Source: a virus. From it: a stretch of 62,090 bases of DNA. Below, one piece after another: positions 41,067 through 49,426 of this stretch. The notes below the pieces were generated by a model, which worked only from the letters and a program-made list of their open reading frames with translations, was not told where the DNA came from and did no database searches. A program made the translations under genes and the position numbers. The stretch is from IMG/VR virus record IMGVR_UViG_3300021138_000028, positions 1 through 62,090 of that record. One strand, given 5' to 3'. Position 1 is the first letter of the stretch. Every line of letters begins with the position of its first letter.

Positions 41067-41353
41067 TTCTCCCCTTCCTTTGGTTCAGTAAATGGGGGAG
41101 CGATGGCTTTTCTTAGTTGCTTAATTCGCTCAGGCCCACCGTTGGTATACGGATCAAGGCCCCAGTTGCAAAGATACGAGTGAGTTCGGTCGCAAAGTTC
41201 TTCTATTGACTCTCCCGGCTCCCATCCTTCACGGTGAGCTGAATTATAAAGGTCCACGATTAGCAAATGAGCCATGTTCAATTCATGGCGAAGATTGACC
41301 ACCTCTTTAACTAAGGAATCACAGTTAGGGCAGACGTTTTTCTCGGCTCTCAT
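41063..41353 (-). CDS. Hypothetical helical protein, 96 aa
   Basis: A CPNCDSL motif near the N-terminus (single C-x-x-C), a helix VKEVVNLRHELNMAHLLIVDLYN, and a Pro/Lys-rich tail. Possibly zinc-binding as a dimer. The start overlaps the stop of the upstream gene. Confidence 0.6.
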   Translation of the reverse strand: MRAEKNVCPNCDSLVKEVVNLRHELNMAHLLIVDLYNSAHREGWEPGESIEELCDRTHSYLCNWGLDPYTNGGPERIKQLRKAIAPPFTEPKEGEK

Positions 41354-41532
41354 TTAGCACTCCCTTTAGCCCAAGAAACAGATGGATGGCCGTATTTGCT
41401 GTAGCACCCGGTAACCAGAATCCCAGCCACAAATGCAACCACGACGATAACAACGATTAGGAACATACAACCCTGAACTGCACCATCAAACATTCCAGGA
41501 CCGATACCTCCGCGAATTCTAAAACGCTTCAT
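41350..41532 (-). CDS. Small membrane protein, 60 aa
   Basis: A basic N-terminus (MKRFRIRGG) then one long hydrophobic segment (CMFLIVVIVVVAFVAGILV) and a polar tail. A Cys after the segment (VTGC) sits where a lipobox would be, but the hydrophobic stretch is too far from the start for a normal lipoprotein signal. Unknown. Confidence 0.6.
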   Translation of the reverse strand: MKRFRIRGGIGPGMFDGAVQGCMFLIVVIVVVAFVAGILVTGCYSKYGHPSVSWAKGSAK

Positions 41533-41894
41533 TTCCCCTCCAATGCGTCTAAGGCACCTTTATCTGGTTTCAGAATCCCTTCCTCAATGGCGTAGGCTCG
41601 GCAAGCGTCGGTGCAACCGTTTAGCCACTGATTTACTAGGTCCGGTTGCCCATCGGTCACCAGGATGCAAAGCGGGCAATCTAGAATGCGTCCATTAAGT
41701 CCAGGGCTTTGAACCATGGCGGCGTTGATTCGCGACCAGCACCCCATTAGAGGATCAAAAATAGCGTCGTTGGTTTCGACCTCTTGCTTTATGTTTTGGA
41801 AAAGTTCTTGCCCTGATTTGGCCCCGAGTTCGTCAAGCCCTTTTGCTTTAAGCATCGCTTTCAAATCATCCCAATGTTCTTGGCACCAATTCAT
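41529..41894 (-). CDS. Conserved phage protein with two Cys motifs
   Basis: 121 aa: MNWCQEHWDDLKAMLKAKGL, then AIFDPLMGCWSRINAAM, then LDCPLCILV and a C-terminal helix. The N-terminal 'NWC-x-x-HW' and middle 'FDPLM-x-x-W' and 'CPLC' segments occur together in small phage proteins of unknown role. Possible metal binding by C/H residues. Confidence 0.65.
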   Translation of the reverse strand: MNWCQEHWDDLKAMLKAKGLDELGAKSGQELFQNIKQEVETNDAIFDPLMGCWSRINAAMVQSPGLNGRILDCPLCILVTDGQPDLVNQWLNGCTDACRAYAIEEGILKPDKGALDALEGK

Positions 41895-42208
41895 TTCTTT
41901 ACCTCGTGTTGCTCTTTGACAACGTTTGCTAGGCGTTCCTTATATGCCTTAATCGCGCCCGGTATCTCTATTGTGTGTACGTGATGATGCTCAATCCTGA
42001 AGAGCAAGTCTTCGGCCATTGACCGGCGACGGTTGGCGAATCCTAATTCATCTTTAAGCCGTTGCACTTCTTCACGTAGAGAGGTGAGTTCGGCTGTCAG
42101 TTTGTCGTTTTCATCGCAAAGCCTTAGAACGTGGTCAATGCACTCGTCTTTGGTTCGATTGCGAAGATATTGCGGTGTGATTGTTGATCGGATTTCGATA
42201 ATGCTCAT
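41891..42208 (-). CDS. Coiled-coil protein, 105 aa
   Basis: A central coiled coil with clear heptads (LCDENDKLTAELTSLREEV...). The last ~40 residues are basic and helical. A dimer is likely. Four-base overlaps with both neighbours. Unknown. Confidence 0.65.
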   Translation of the reverse strand: MSIIEIRSTITPQYLRNRTKDECIDHVLRLCDENDKLTAELTSLREEVQRLKDELGFANRRRSMAEDLLFRIEHHHVHTIEIPGAIKAYKERLANVVKEQHEVKK

Positions 42209-42792
42209 TGCGCTATCACCTCAACAACTTTTGGAATAACGGCATAGCCTGTCTTTACTTTGATGATCGTGTCACCCTTGCGGAATGGCATCCAACCAAA
42301 CTGATCTGAACTAACTTTGCCGCCTGTCAAAGTGTTTGAATTCCATTGACAATGATCGCCTTTTGTGCCGATCCATTTCTGAATAATGGAGGAACTATCG
42401 CCTGTCCCGTCAAACGTAACACCATCGCTAGGTTCTTCATGCTTATCGGGGTTCTGCTCCCATAACGTTTGATTCGTCATGGCGCATTGGAGAAAACTAT
42501 TCAACCTGAATACATCGCAAGTAATGTCGGAGCCGTCAAGAAGTTCACGCAACTTGCCACCTGAAATACTGCCAGAGCAATATGCGGCGGCGAGCATAAA
42601 CCCTTCGATGAAGTACCCAGCATGGCCTGATCCTGACAGCCAATTCAGACCAAAGAAGTTCGTATCCTTCGTTACTGGAATTTCTACTTTCCAATCTCCA
42701 AAGTCAAACTCTCGGCAAATAAAGTTATGAGCATGGATAGCCCGTTCCAGTGCGCTAAAACTGCGCGGGTTCTTGTTAATGTCTAGCTTCAT
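42205..42792 (-). CDS. Hypothetical protein, 195 aa
   Basis: No recognised motif. Gly/Ser/Asp-rich stretches (FDGTGDSSS), Trp-rich strands and a C-terminal GDTIIKVKTGYAVIPKVVEVI strand pair. Possibly a beta-rich domain. It overlaps its neighbours by four bases. Confidence 0.6.
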   Translation of the reverse strand: MKLDINKNPRSFSALERAIHAHNFICREFDFGDWKVEIPVTKDTNFFGLNWLSGSGHAGYFIEGFMLAAAYCSGSISGGKLRELLDGSDITCDVFRLNSFLQCAMTNQTLWEQNPDKHEEPSDGVTFDGTGDSSSIIQKWIGTKGDHCQWNSNTLTGGKVSSDQFGWMPFRKGDTIIKVKTGYAVIPKVVEVIAQ

Positions 42793-43304
42793 ACGTTGCC
42801 ATATTCCTTCGGAACCATGTCCGCATAAATTGATAATCCTTCATCGGTTGGCACGTATCCACCGATTCTTTCCCCGTCGCTGGTTTTAGAAATACCGTGG
42901 CCTTTTCGATAGGCAATTAGCCTTTTTTCAATCAACGATTGTTTAGCCTGTTTAGACATAAGGTCGCCAGCAAAAACTGGATAGCCATCGCAGATGTTTC
43001 TTAGTTGTTCGCATTCTAGTTTTGACAGTTCAACCATTGGTCTTTTTCTCCATGTATGTAATCCAGGCTCTATCTGCACTGGTGGTCTCTGGCATGACTG
43101 GACCGCCTTGGCTTTCTCGCACATGACGCAAAGGTTTGGCGAGTCAATCTGAATCTTTTCCCCGGACAAGATTGCCCCAGCTTCGAGCGGGTCCAAGTCA
43201 AACGGGTTGGTGGTCAAAACCGTGCTGGCGAATCGGTGCTTGTTGTAGATCGGCAGACGATGCCCACACTTGAACTCGATGTATGGTTGCGGGTGCAAGC
43301 TCAT
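42789..43304 (-). CDS. Hypothetical protein, 171 aa
   Basis: The start is set at ATG 43304 (MSLHPQPYIEFKCGHRLP), overlapping the upstream TGA. An FKCGHRLP and a later NLCVMCEKAK may form one zinc site. The C-terminal half is a helix-turn-helix-like LSKLECEQLRNICDGYPVF ... VPTDEGLSIYADM, similar to winged-helix ends. DNA binding is possible. Confidence 0.55.
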   Translation of the reverse strand: MSLHPQPYIEFKCGHRLPIYNKHRFASTVLTTNPFDLDPLEAGAILSGEKIQIDSPNLCVMCEKAKAVQSCQRPPVQIEPGLHTWRKRPMVELSKLECEQLRNICDGYPVFAGDLMSKQAKQSLIEKRLIAYRKGHGISKTSDGERIGGYVPTDEGLSIYADMVPKEYGNV

Positions 43305-43678
43305 TTCGTGACCTCCGATGCTTGTTTCACGAGTCGGTACATTCCGCAATCGGCTGCCCGAACACTATGAACTCCATTCATAGGATCAGCGACGAGAAGT
43401 GTTCGATCTGGTGTCCATGACTGCCTCACTGTAAATAAGTGTCCGGTGCCTCCAATATGCTGAATAACGTCGTCTTTCTGTAATGCTTTGAATTCGATTC
43501 TGGTCAATGTTCTATCTCCTGTCTGTGTGTATTTCCCGCAATCCATGATTCGGAAAAAGTAAGCGCGGTTACCGTCAAGTGGTCTTGCTCTAAGCGCCCG
43601 TCGTGTATTCCAAACTCCAACAACTCGCCATACCCTTCCTCCACCTTTGGCTAAGACAAAGTGGGTACCTAATTTCAT
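43301..43678 (-). CDS. Hypothetical protein, 125 aa
   Basis: The start is set at ATG 43678 with a GGAGAG site; the longer frame to 43789 would overlap the upstream gene. Two beta-rich halves look alike: residues ~1-45 (MKLGTHFVLAKGGGRVWRVVGVWN) and ~60-110 (LQKDDVIQHIGGTGHLFTVRQSW), each ending near a 'DCG-K/M-Y' segment, pointing to a tandem small beta-barrel domain. Function unknown. Confidence 0.6.
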   Translation of the reverse strand: MKLGTHFVLAKGGGRVWRVVGVWNTRRALRARPLDGNRAYFFRIMDCGKYTQTGDRTLTRIEFKALQKDDVIQHIGGTGHLFTVRQSWTPDRTLLVADPMNGVHSVRAADCGMYRLVKQASEVTK

Positions 43679-43688
43679 CTCTCTCCAT

Positions 43689-44186
43689 TCAGTCTTGGTC
43701 AAGTGATTGAACCCTCCCTTGTTTAAGCCAATCGGGATGGAACTTCCATTTCCCAACGGTGGTCGATAAGTATTCGTTGACTTCTCCATGATTTCGACAA
43801 CGGTTCAATGGGAGAAGCAATTCGTGATTCATATGAACCCAAGCGTCAAACTCTTCTGGATTGCATTGGAGAATATCAATACCTCCTTCCCTGGGACCAT
43901 AGAAGAGGCACTTCGCGGCTTGGATACAATGTCCTTCGTTGATATGCGAGAAAAGGAATGCTCGGGCCGATTCGACGGTCACTTTTGGCTTAGTCCGTTC
44001 TCGCTGATTCATCATCTCGATTACGCTTAGGTCTTCGCCTGGTCGCAACCATCCATCTCTCTTGACTCTTGCTGTGAGTTGCGAAGCGGCTAGCCCAAAC
44101 TCTTCCATGATTTGCATTCGCGGCTTATCTGTCTGGGTATAGGCTTTCTTGATCTTCGCCCAATTCAATTTTCTTCCGTTGCTCAT
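43689..44186 (-). CDS. Putative HTH DNA-binding protein, 165 aa
   Basis: NWAKIKKAYTQTDKPRMQIMEEFGLAASQLTARVKRDGW (read in parts) at residues ~8-46 has the form of a helix-turn-helix like that in terminase small subunits and phage regulators ('I-x-x-x-Y ... M-x-x-FG-x-x-x-x-x-V-x-x-R-x-x-x-x-GW'). The C-terminal half has several Cys/His without a clear motif. May regulate this operon. Confidence 0.6.
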   Translation of the reverse strand: MSNGRKLNWAKIKKAYTQTDKPRMQIMEEFGLAASQLTARVKRDGWLRPGEDLSVIEMMNQRERTKPKVTVESARAFLFSHINEGHCIQAAKCLFYGPREGGIDILQCNPEEFDAWVHMNHELLLPLNRCRNHGEVNEYLSTTVGKWKFHPDWLKQGRVQSLDQD

Positions 44187-44198
44187 GTTTCGTATTTC

Positions 44199-44927
44199 CT
44201 AAAAGCGTGTGTACTCGGGTGCGACAAACGTTGGGATGCCAGTTGCCTTCTCTACTTCTCGCTTGAACTTCTCAGCGTCAGCGTTTGCCGATGATAGATG
44301 GAGTAAGTGGATCTCGCGGCATGATCTCATATCATTCGCCTTGACCATTTCAATCACAGTATCAAGGCTCATGTGCGTCTCTAACGTTCGCTGGTATCTC
44401 GCTCGGTTTATCTCGTCGTTGAATGTTTTGTTCTTAATGATGTCCTTGTCATAGTTGCACTCAATAGCCAGAATGTCCATATCTGGGATCGTGTACTTCA
44501 CATACTGAGTGTCCGTGATATAGACAAGTCTTTCCCTACTCGAAGTGGAATCTATCACGAATCCAAAGGTGCCGTCTGAATCATGTTGAACCTCAAAAGG
44601 TGTGACAACCCAATTCGCTCCTACTGCGTGTGCATGATTGGCTTCGATGCAGGACACCCAAGGCGAGCTGTAGATGCCAAGTTGCTTCGCTGCTTCGTAG
44701 CTGGTGAAGATGGGTACGGTCTGTTTAATCATCTGTTGTACCGACTTAGCATGGTCACCATGACCATGTGATATTAGGCACCCATCCAGCGACGAGAGCG
44801 TAAATCCCGTCGCTTTCTGAATGTCTCCAAACTTGATTCCGCATTCGATCGCCAGTGAATCATCTCCATCTCGAACGACATAGAAGTTGCCACCAGAACC
44901 GGACGCGAACGCTTGGAAGTCGATCAT
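44199..44927 (-). CDS. MBL-fold metallohydrolase (YycJ-like, putative nuclease)
   Basis: 242 aa from ATG 44927, two bases after the recT stop. The metallo-beta-lactamase motif SHGHGDH is at ~53-59, a metal-binding Asp in VYITDTQYV near ~135, and a C-terminal LLHLSSANADAEKFKREV containing the last His. This matches the YycJ/WalJ-type members in phages. In this neighbourhood (RecT and SbcC-like ATPase) it could supply the 5'-3' exonuclease activity usually given by RecE or YqaJ. That function is inferred from context. Confidence 0.75.
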   Translation of the reverse strand: MIDFQAFASGSGGNFYVVRDGDDSLAIECGIKFGDIQKATGFTLSSLDGCLISHGHGDHAKSVQQMIKQTVPIFTSYEAAKQLGIYSSPWVSCIEANHAHAVGANWVVTPFEVQHDSDGTFGFVIDSTSSRERLVYITDTQYVKYTIPDMDILAIECNYDKDIIKNKTFNDEINRARYQRTLETHMSLDTVIEMVKANDMRSCREIHLLHLSSANADAEKFKREVEKATGIPTFVAPEYTRF

Positions 44928-44928
44928 T

Positions 44929-45933
44929 TTAGAACTCTTCGCCTTCCTCTGCGTCACCAAATGGATCAGCTTTGACTTCTACTTCGGCCTCGACCTCGGG
45001 CTCCTGTCGTGGGTCTCCACCAGCCGCTTCCGTTGTCATTGGTTCAGATACCGGAACAGCATCCTTCTTCTTGCTTGCCTTCGTCTCCGCAGGAGCCTTG
45101 TCTGGGACTGGAAGTGCTTGCGTGTTAGCGTTGGTTGTGATCTCTTCCGTGACCTCTGCGTCGATAGAGTCAAGGTCTTGTCGCTTGATTGATTCGAGGA
45201 CAACCATATCAGCCGATGAGTTGATGATCGGCTTGCAGTATCGTCTGAGTACCGTTCGACAACAAGCGATGTCAGGCTGTTCGGTATGGAACGTACCTCC
45301 ATATTGAAGGGTCTTAGACTTCTTCCATGATGTCTTGATCTGGTCAATGTCCATCAGTTCGATGCCCCATTCCTCAACCTCACCAGTATCAGGATTGGTA
45401 TAAGTGCCACCAGCATAGGCGCCGATGATCTCTTTCGACTTGCGCGGGAAGTCGATACTGTGTTCGCCAACAACGGTAATCAACCCTCGCTTGGATCGAA
45501 CCTTTTGAGGCTTAAATGTCTCACCCTTGTAGATAACGTCGGCATAGATTTTGAGTCCCGGTACGGCTCGTTCGGCTACGGCAATATCGCCAAAGTAGGA
45601 TCGCTGACCTTGAAGTTGATTACCATAGACAATCGGATAGATTTGCTTCTTGGCTACGTTCAATCCCTGGACTGCCATGTCAAACAGGAAGTTCACAATG
45701 GACTCCTGAGTGACAATTCCGGTGGGTCTACCGTTGGGATCGAGGATTCTCTTCTTCTCCTTGTTCTCGACGGTCAGAAGGGCAATCTTGGCTGACGCCA
45801 TAGCGTTTGCCACGTTGTAGTCGGGCGGGAATGTAAGTCCTCGCTGATTGACTGCAAGGTCAATCTGATGTTGTACCATCGCAAATACTGTCGGTGGCTT
45901 TTGGTCGGTGTTCTTAGCTAGCTCGTTGCTCAT
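44929..45933 (-). CDS. recT: RecT-family single-strand annealing protein
   Basis: 334 aa. The core GLNVAKKQIYPIVYGNQLQGQRSYFGDIAVAERA (read in parts) is characteristic of RecT/Redbeta-like annealing proteins. A central KEIIGAYAGGTY and a WKKSKTLQYGGTFH stretch also fit. RecT binds ssDNA and pairs complementary strands for recombination or repair of phage DNA. The last ~75 residues are Glu/Ala/Pro-rich and likely disordered. The ATG at 45933 overlaps the end of the ATPase gene. Confidence 0.85.
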   Translation of the reverse strand: MSNELAKNTDQKPPTVFAMVQHQIDLAVNQRGLTFPPDYNVANAMASAKIALLTVENKEKKRILDPNGRPTGIVTQESIVNFLFDMAVQGLNVAKKQIYPIVYGNQLQGQRSYFGDIAVAERAVPGLKIYADVIYKGETFKPQKVRSKRGLITVVGEHSIDFPRKSKEIIGAYAGGTYTNPDTGEVEEWGIELMDIDQIKTSWKKSKTLQYGGTFHTEQPDIACCRTVLRRYCKPIINSSADMVVLESIKRQDLDSIDAEVTEEITTNANTQALPVPDKAPAETKASKKKDAVPVSEPMTTEAAGGDPRQEPEVEAEVEVKADPFGDAEEGEEF

Positions 45934-47900
45934 TAAAATAGGGAGTCCTTGTTGCCTACGGCAACGGTCTTTGCCGATGGAACAAAACGCATGGTCTTGT
46001 CATTGGCACTAACGATAAGTCGAATTTGCTGTCCTCTCGTGGGTAGCAAGTCGGTTACGGATTCTGCTCCGTCTACAAAGATCGGAGGCGCGAACCCAAA
46101 ATGTTCTGAAAGGACGTTGATTACATCCAGTCCTGAGTTGATACAAGATGCGTGATTCAATCCTGCATCGTAGGCGACGTTGTTCACCATCGGAGTGCAA
46201 CATGGTTGGATACCACCATTTATATTCTCTTCAAATAGTCTGAACGTCGTGATCTTAAATCGTGAGTTGATTCGGTCAGTCAGAAGGTTACATTTCGTTC
46301 GGATAAACAGATCAATCAAGAATAGTTCCTTCTCAGCCTGCTCAAACTCCTTAGCGTATTCCTTCTGCTTGGTAGCCAATTCATCGACTCGGGCCTTTAC
46401 AGTAGCATTCCTGCTCTGCATGGCAACGTACTCTCTTGACTGCCTCAATAGTTCGTTGGCACGATTGATTTCTGCGTCAATGCTATCAAGCTCGCCTTGA
46501 ACCGATTCCTTAGCGGCAACGATTCGATTCTTCAAGTCTGCCTTCTCATTAGCAAGACTCACATACTCTGGATCAGATGTCGGGTCAGCTACAACATCAG
46601 ATGCGGCAGGGATGACAATGCTCTCGTAAGTAGCTTTTGTCTTTCCCAACATATCATTGAACTCGTCAAGTTCAACCAACTTAGCGGCTAGTTCCTCCTT
46701 CTTGGTATCCAGTTGCAGTCGAATCTGTTTCCCTTCGGAAATGATGTGCTCTCGGCTAGACGCCTTGATTGCATTCCATTCCTCTCGCTGGGATTCAATC
46801 TTGTCGGCAGATAATGGCTGATGACAAGCAAAGCAATTAGAATCGGGCGAGAACTCCTTTGCAGACAAAGTATCCAGTTCTGCTTTCTTTCCTGCTCGTC
46901 TTGTTTCGAGTCCTTGAATATCAACCTCAATCAAATGAGCCTGAGACTTAGTGCGTCCAATAGCTAATTCAAGTTCAGCAATTTCACGCTCAACATTGGC
47001 TTGCTTACGCAATGCTTCGTCTCTCGCAGGGTTACCTTGATTCAGGTATCGGTTCTTGATACTGATTTGCTTCCCTTCGATCTCCAAGACTTTGTTTTGA
47101 AGATCAGCAATAGCACCACCAGCATTCGCTTGCGCTCTTTTCTCTTGGAACGATGCAACTCGTGCTTCTCGCAATAGAACCTCGGCGGCATGATCCCCTG
47201 CTGGGATTTCCACGATAGAACGATTGGCTTCGTCAATCCGCAATGGAGTCGACTTCATCTCGTCGTTCAGTTCCTTGCGCCTTGCAATCAGAACGGTCTT
47301 GTGATCGTCGGGAGTACGACCATTCAATGCCTTTGCTAGTGGCTTGAGCCTTGGGTCCAAGTTCATAACATCGGAATCCAAGATGCTCGGTTCGGAGGCA
47401 AGTAGGATCTTGCGTCGATCCTGCCAAGGCAAAAGGGAGTTGAAGTACGTCGGATCAGTCAACGCACGAAATGTCTTTTCGTCGCAAAGTTCCTCGACTC
47501 GCTTCTTGTATTCAGTCGCGTTACATGGCACTCCGTCGACCCAATACGATGTCTCGTGTCCAGTAAATTCCTTTGACTCGCTACCACGCTTTTGCTCCCA
47601 TTTCTCGCGGTAAGTCCGCTTCAATGTGAGTGTCCTACTGTCAAGTTGAAACTCACCTTCAACCGTATGATCAATCATAGGAATAGGCTGTCCATCGGGT
47701 CCGTTCGTCTTGATTTGGAAGTCTGCTCGTTGCAAGGAATCCTTACCGAACAGCAACCACGAGAAAGCATCGGCCAACGTTGTCTTACCGACTCCGTTTG
47801 ACGCAAAGATGTCATAGTCCTGACCCAGCGGTTTGAATTCAAAGTCACGAACCGACTTGAAGTTAGTCAGTCTGAGAGAGATAAGATTGAGATTGGTCAT
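45933..47900 (-). CDS. SbcC/Rad50-like ATPase with zinc hook
   Basis: 655 aa. N-terminal strand RLTNFKSVRDFEFKPLG and Walker A SNGVGKTTLADAFSWLLFGK near residues 35-52, typical of AAA_23 SMC-like ATPases. A long coiled coil follows with a C-F-A-C motif (NCFACHQPL near ~355), the zinc hook of Rad50/SbcC. A second coiled coil leads to the C-terminal ATPase half with Walker B PIFVDGAESV. Likely acts on DNA ends with the neighbouring nuclease and RecT. Shorter than bacterial SbcC (~1000 aa) but usual for phage forms. Confidence 0.85.
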   Translation of the reverse strand: MTNLNLISLRLTNFKSVRDFEFKPLGQDYDIFASNGVGKTTLADAFSWLLFGKDSLQRADFQIKTNGPDGQPIPMIDHTVEGEFQLDSRTLTLKRTYREKWEQKRGSESKEFTGHETSYWVDGVPCNATEYKKRVEELCDEKTFRALTDPTYFNSLLPWQDRRKILLASEPSILDSDVMNLDPRLKPLAKALNGRTPDDHKTVLIARRKELNDEMKSTPLRIDEANRSIVEIPAGDHAAEVLLREARVASFQEKRAQANAGGAIADLQNKVLEIEGKQISIKNRYLNQGNPARDEALRKQANVEREIAELELAIGRTKSQAHLIEVDIQGLETRRAGKKAELDTLSAKEFSPDSNCFACHQPLSADKIESQREEWNAIKASSREHIISEGKQIRLQLDTKKEELAAKLVELDEFNDMLGKTKATYESIVIPAASDVVADPTSDPEYVSLANEKADLKNRIVAAKESVQGELDSIDAEINRANELLRQSREYVAMQSRNATVKARVDELATKQKEYAKEFEQAEKELFLIDLFIRTKCNLLTDRINSRFKITTFRLFEENINGGIQPCCTPMVNNVAYDAGLNHASCINSGLDVINVLSEHFGFAPPIFVDGAESVTDLLPTRGQQIRLIVSANDKTMRFVPSAKTVAVGNKDSLF

Positions 47901-48475
47901 TAGCTCTCCTTTGTGCCTTTTCCTTCACTGTCATTCTCAAACGTCAGTTTGAATAATGCGGCATTTTGGGAATGGAATATCACGATCCCTTCTGGGCTCA
48001 TAAACTTAGGGCTGGCGCTACTGCCTTTTGATCGCAATGATTCAAAGCATTCATTGATGAGTACCGAATCAAATGTAGCAAAGGTCGCTAGTGCCGGCAC
48101 AACATGGCAGACAGGAGCTTCGATACATCTCCAATCATCATCAGGTGATCCATGCCATTTCCTGACATCGAATAGAGAAAACCGTTTCTCACCTTTTGTT
48201 AATCCATATCCTCGTTTAATACCTGAGCCCCACCATTCGCCAAAGTGCAATCCAATGCCAAGTTGCTCAATAAGTGCATCCTTGTTTTCGGTTCCCCATC
48301 TCGCAAAATTGAAGTTATCGTCTTGCGGTGTGATGAGTCGCTTGCGTGACTGAAAGTGAATTTCGAGATCGGGAGTAATCACGATTGCCGCATTGGTGCC
48401 GTCAATCTTTTCTGTGATAACTACCTCACGTCGCAATCGAGCAATCTTAGTAAACGGGGTAAATTCAATACTCAC
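47900..48475 (-). CDS. RNA ligase (Rnl2-like nucleotidyltransferase)
   Basis: 191 aa. Nucleotidyltransferase motifs are visible: motif I TEKIDGTNA (Lys ~23), an Arg in HFQSRKR, motif III-like GEWWGSGIKRGYG, motif IV PEGIVIF and motif V LFKLTFEND. These make a minimal ligase core without an obvious C-terminal domain. It may repair tRNA or other RNA breaks. No polynucleotide kinase or tRNA genes are found here. Confidence 0.8.
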   Translation of the reverse strand: MSIEFTPFTKIARLRREVVITEKIDGTNAAIVITPDLEIHFQSRKRLITPQDDNFNFARWGTENKDALIEQLGIGLHFGEWWGSGIKRGYGLTKGEKRFSLFDVRKWHGSPDDDWRCIEAPVCHVVPALATFATFDSVLINECFESLRSKGSSASPKFMSPEGIVIFHSQNAALFKLTFENDSEGKGTKES

Positions 48476-48798
48476 TGTCCTTCCTCCTTTGGTTCAAACG
48501 GGAAAATCTCAGCCGCGTCTGCTGGGTGAACCTTCTCAAACGGGAACGGAGGATTCTTTCGATCCTTGCCGATGATGTGATGGATTACATAGCTCCCTTC
48601 GCTACCGGGCTTCTCTTCCCCAATAGCTTCATTGCGATCTTTCGCTGAAACTGTGTTATCGAAGTGGTGCGCTGGGACTCCGGTATAGCGATAAACGCCA
48701 TTCGGGAACTCCATATACATATGTTGTTTTGATGGATCGTAAGCAATTCGTGACACGTTGCCAGATGACGAAAGCGTATGCCTTTTAAGGTTATTCAT
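48472..48798 (-). CDS. KTSC-domain protein, 108 aa
   Basis: The start is chosen at ATG 48798 because earlier in-frame ATGs overlap the -10 sequence. SSGNVSRIAYDPSKQHMYMEFPNGVYRYTGVPAHHFDN (read in parts) matches the KTSC fold ('S-x-x-I-x-x-I-x-Y-x-x-x-x-x-x-L-x-V-x-F-x-x-G-x-x-Y-x-Y-x-x-V-P'). KTSC domains are attached to nucleic-acid enzymes or occur alone in phages; function unclear. First gene of the leftward recombination operon. Confidence 0.8.
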   Translation of the reverse strand: MNNLKRHTLSSSGNVSRIAYDPSKQHMYMEFPNGVYRYTGVPAHHFDNTVSAKDRNEAIGEEKPGSEGSYVIHHIIGKDRKNPPFPFEKVHPADAAEIFPFEPKEEGQ

Positions 48799-48808
48799 GG
48801 TCTTCATC

Positions 48809-48839
48809 ATGATAACAGAACCGAGAGAAAATATGTCAA
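48809..48839 (-). promoter_or_regulatory. Leftward promoter of the recombination operon
   Basis: TTGACA (48839-48834), 19-bp spacer, TATCAT (48814-48809). The predicted start is near 48802, four bases before ATG 48798, so the message would be nearly leaderless. Confidence 0.6.
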
Positions 48840-48864
48840 AGATTTGGAGGAAATCTGGAAAATA

Positions 48865-49089
48865 ATGTATATTGGTTCGGTGGAAGAAGAAATACTACGT
48901 CGGAAACCTTTGGGGCGAATCTGCCGGGTTGACGCGGATCAGGCAAAGAAAGTCTTCGGTCTCTATATGACTATGCCATTAGAGGATGTCGCAGACCATT
49001 TTGATTTGTCTCGCAACCGTGTCAGGTACCTGATTCAGTGGTATCGAACTCGACCCCAAACAAGAAACATGGAGAAAACTCATGAGTAA
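48865..49089 (+). CDS. Small HTH regulator, 74 aa
   Basis: The start is set at ATG 48865 (MYIGSVEEEILRRKPLG); the open frame extends further upstream but would cross the divergent promoter. MTMPLEDVADHFDLSRNRVRYLIQWYR is a probable helix-turn-helix. As the first rightward gene opposite the recombination operon it may control both. A GGAGG lies 13 bases upstream, an imperfect spacing. Confidence 0.6.
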   Translation: MYIGSVEEEILRRKPLGRICRVDADQAKKVFGLYMTMPLEDVADHFDLSRNRVRYLIQWYRTRPQTRNMEKTHE

Positions 49090-49426
49090 GCCAGTTGAAA
49101 CAATCAACCTTGTCGATGCGATTCTCGGGCTCGAAGGTGGTCAAACCATTGAAGAGTTTAAGGATCAAGTTCGTCTCGTCGTTCGCAAAGTCTTGGAAAC
49201 ACGTAAACCAGGCGCAGTTAGTTTGACTCTCAAGATCGAACTAGCGAATCCTGCCAATCCAAGTTCCTGCCAATTGAAGATCGGAGACGATGTGAAAGCA
49301 TCTGTTCCACGCATTGCAGGATCGACCCCATTCTACGGTACGGAAGATGGAAACCTTTCGCACTTTGACCCATTGCAGCCGTCGTTTGACGAACTGCGAG
49401 AACAGAACCGCAGAGGTAACAGGTAA
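49082..49426 (+). CDS. Conserved phage protein paired with DUF2303
   Basis: 114 aa. VRKVLETRKPGAVSLTLKIEL, then KIGDDVKASVPRIAGSTPFYGTEDGNLSHFDPLQ (read in parts) follows a pattern seen directly upstream of DUF2303 genes in many phages ('G-x-V-x-LTLKI ... DDV-x-x-x-VP ... F-x-x-x-x-G-x-L-x-x-x-DP'). Function unknown. Overlaps the previous gene by eight bases. Confidence 0.75.
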   Translation: MSKPVETINLVDAILGLEGGQTIEEFKDQVRLVVRKVLETRKPGAVSLTLKIELANPANPSSCQLKIGDDVKASVPRIAGSTPFYGTEDGNLSHFDPLQPSFDELREQNRRGNR

